Origin: Cololabis saira
Lineage: Eukaryota > Chordata > Actinopteri > Beloniformes > Belonidae
Reading direction: 5' to 3'
Assembly (NCBI RefSeq): GCF_033807715.1
Contig: NC_084607.1
Span: 13,714,441-13,778,440 of the forward strand
Length of the DNA stretch: 64,000 nucleotides
Shown: one piece after another, positions 61,191-64,000 of the stretch
Numbering within the stretch: position 1 is the first letter of the stretch
Layout: each line of letters opens with the position of its first letter
Position numbers and translations under genes: made by a program
Notes under the pieces: generated by a model
What the model was told of the DNA's origin: nothing
Database searches by the model: none
Seen by the model: the letters and a program-made list of their open reading frames with translations, nothing else

Positions 61191-64000
61191 ATTGTCCTTA
61201 CTCTGGGATGTTTAATTAGTCTTTAGTAAAAGTTCAAAAACATGGGAAAATTGAAAGAAATCAAGCAGGGTCCAGATTTCAAAGGAAGGAGAATTATTCT
61301 TTCTATTTCAAAAGACAAGCTCTGATTCTATGATCCTGACAGGATGGGAAGTTACTTAATGCAAAGACAGACAGAGGCTTCAGATAAGTCAAAGCTCTGT
61401 CTTTAAGGTTGCCAGGGCAGATGGGGTTGCAGCTTCTTTAGCTGTGCTGTGCACCAATGCAACATTCAGCATCTCTGAATATGATATGAAGAACAGCAGA
61501 AATGAAGTAGAACAAGTGCATGTAATGTGGCTGAAGACAGATGACGTCTCAGCCCTCACACAGCCCAGCGCGGCTCTAACATGTTTTCACAATTCCCACA
61601 TTTATATTGTCTTTTATCCTGTGGTGAACAAAGCAATACAGTTTGCACTGCACTGCTGGACACCAGCATGTTAAATAGCCTATTTGATGTTTTCCCTCAG
61701 CTGCAGACCACGAGTTGATGACTTGGTTTTCTTTGGCTCTGTCCCTATTTTACTGCTCTAACTGCTAGCAGCATGTCACAGGTTGTCGGCTAGAAAGGGA
61801 AATGCAAGGACCTCAGACATTAAAGACTTATGACAAAACTCATTAGTATGTTTAGATAATGTAATAATGATAGTGTGAATAGTTAAAAGATCCAATGTAC
61901 ACATGGAGAAAGTCACTTTGGAAAACAGAACTATATCTTGGTTTTGTGCCTCAAAGAAGCTGATTTTTATAGTCAGGGTATGGAGTGGCACGGAAAAACG
62001 GGGTCACCATGGCAGCGAGAAACCCCGGCGGCACAAACAAGTTTGAGCTTTTGATAAAAGGGAGAAGAGAAAAGAAGAGAGGAGTCTATGAATAAGAAAA
62101 GGCTCAGATGAAAAATGAAGAAAGCAGAGTTTGAAGTTTGAATGCTCCCATATCAAGACTTTTTTTCCCCCACTTATTTAAAATCAGATTTTCAACCCTT
62201 TTTTGGTATTTTCAAGTGTGTATGAGCCAAACGCAACGCATGCTATAGTGCTCATTTTAGTAAAAAATGAAGTAAGAAATTATCTCAGAAAAGGGAATGA
62301 GAGGAAAAATGAAGGGAAACATCTGTTCTCTTCCGTGGTGGTGAAAGTTAGAGGATTACTCAAACACAGGAAGCGATCACAGCAGGTAAGAATAACCATC
62401 TTTGTCCAAAAGCTGATAGAAATACAGTAGTTGTTGGACCCAAGTCACTGGCAAATACATGATATTATTACTCACTGATTTATTTATACATCAAGACAAC
62501 TCAGAAGACGAGAATAAACCAGCCCTCTAATTATTTCCAGATATATTCATATGGAAAACGTTAATTCAGGGCCAGCCTATTCAAAGAGGATCTTGCATCT
62601 CATAAAAATGACTGCATTTATGATATATTGGAACTGCTAATATAAGAATATTGAAAAACCAAACTATAGCAATGTTTTATTTTTTCTCTATTTTTTATTG
62701 TAATGATTTAATTCGTATGTCTTTTGTTTTAGTTGCACAGATAAAGAAAGTGAGCTTGTCATCTCTTGCCCTTGAACTGGAATCTGCATGTTTATGAATT
62801 TGCCGTGTGTGCTTCAATTAAAGATGTAGTCCCCATCCCACCCCGACTCATAAACACTTTTAATTGTTGTGCGAGATGATGCACCCCCCGTTTGTGTCCA
62901 CAAGGTGTCCCACTGACATTAAAAAGTGGATCATATTTTGCAAGTTGTAGGAAATGATTCACCAGGACAAGCTTGACAGAAGTCACAACAAAGAACCCAT
63001 ATGGTTATGAAGATGGATATAAAGTAGCTTTATCAGAGGGGGGCATGTTAAACTGAGAAACTGTGCAAAGGATGCACAGGAAATGATTCTCAAATGTCAG
63101 AGGACACAAGAAGATTCAGACATTTCATTTTGGTCTCATCTTTTTATTATGACAATGATCATAACCGCAAAAGTGTAGCATTGCTGTAAAAACATGTTAT
63201 TACAGTTACTATCCATTTGCTCAGCACCTCACCTTAAAGTGGCACGTGACTAAAAAGATAAAACTAACGGTGTTGTTAATGGGAAGTTGTGGGATTTAAT
63301 TGCTTGTCTTTTGTGGAAGAAAGAGTGGGAGGTCCAGAGGAGGAAGGGTACGAGGGCGTCATCTGCCTCCACTTACCAGTCTGATGTGCTGCTGCTTCTA
63401 TCCAGCACCTCCAGCAGCCACAACCACAAACTCTGATTGGAACATCCTGCTTAGTCGAGCTGCATAGCACTGTTTCTACGCCAATATTTGACATTAAGCT
63501 GATGTCAGGGAGTCTTTATTTTTAATTTTCTGCTTTTTCTTTGTGAAGATGAGAATCAAAGAACAGGACTGGCAAGAGAGGAAGTGTAGGTTGTTTTTCC
63601 AGCATCTGCCCTGATCCACTTGTTTCCACAGAGCTGTAATGATGTGGTGGGTCAAAGAGGAAGGCTCCTCCCTGAAGCATGTGCTCTGTCCTGAACAATT
63701 CATTATGTTGCTTTATTCACCAGAAGTATGTTCTACTTGCAGGGTAATTATCTGTTCAGACCGTATGCACATATTTCATCTCTTTCCGCCTCTCTTCTTT
63801 GGAATTCTTTTACAAGCAGCCCCTCTTATACATCCTCTTATATCGCCTATCTTTCATGCACTAAATAACGTCCTTTGTTCTCTTCCATTTACTTTGTCTG
63901 AAATACTATCTCTAACCTGCGCAGTCTTGTTCTCGTCTCAGCGCTGTGCAGCCCAATTTCAGCCATATCAAGAAAAACAACAGTGGTCGGAGGTTGAGTC
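61191..64000. other. intergenic, no gene seen
   Basis: Last 2.8 kb of the window: AT-rich with no repeat family recognised and no protein-like frame. Part of a neighbouring gene's UTR or a distal gper1 exon cannot be excluded. Confidence 0.4.

Overview
The window is vertebrate nuclear DNA, almost certainly from a ray-finned (teleost) fish. Evidence: spliced genes with GT-AG introns of about 0.1-3 kb, many dinucleotide to tetranucleotide microsatellites, and repeat families typical of fish (hAT-type MITEs with 8-bp target duplications, TWA- and TTAA-flanked DNA elements, LINE 3' tails such as (TTGAA)n and (GATTCT)n, and a tRNA-derived SINE). Five protein genes are supported. Everything else is UTR, intron, intergenic DNA or repeats. 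I see no prokaryotic-style system, no CRISPR and no operon.

Layout. (1) 1-326, + strand: last coding exon of a Shisa-family AMPA-receptor auxiliary protein (CKAMP44/SHISA6-9 type) ending in the PDZ ligand EVTV. Its UTR and a repeat-rich interval follow, including a 614-bp hAT element at 4373-4986. (2) 13688-21342, - strand: complete mfsd11 (UNC93-like MFS protein), 13 coding exons, 451 aa as reconstructed from splice sites. One intron carries a 1.28-kb TTAA-flanked transposon that itself contains a 140-bp MITE. (3) 25748-27664, + strand: complete igfals, the acid-labile subunit of the circulating IGF complex, with a tiny first coding exon and one long LRR exon. (4) 39226-50595, - strand: complete unkl (Unkempt-like CCCH/RING protein), 16 exons, 812 aa, probably with a 3' UTR of about 5.5 kb. 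Its introns hold at least four DNA transposons, a SINE and a LINE tail. (5) 56146-57210, - strand: intact coding region of gper1 (G-protein-coupled estrogen receptor 1) in one exon.

Neighbour relations. mfsd11 and igfals are divergent across about 4.4 kb; igfals and unkl are convergent; unkl and gper1 both lie on the minus strand. The genes do not form a pathway. Two have endocrine roles (igfals in IGF-I carriage, gper1 in estrogen signalling), one is an RNA-binding regulator (unkl), one an orphan membrane protein (mfsd11) and one a synaptic protein (shisa). Their human counterparts lie, from memory, on 16p13, 17q25 and 7p22, so the block is a useful synteny marker.

Most interesting observations. 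The transposon ends can be read to the base: four hAT elements with 8-bp duplications, two abutting TWA elements that share one TTA, one hAT element 12 bp from a unkl splice donor, and a TTAA element with a decayed ORF. igfals appears one leucine-rich repeat shorter than human ALS and lacks a pair of C-terminal cysteines. There are also perfect short hairpins at 28722-28762 and 4009-4036. I found no convincing new multi-gene system.
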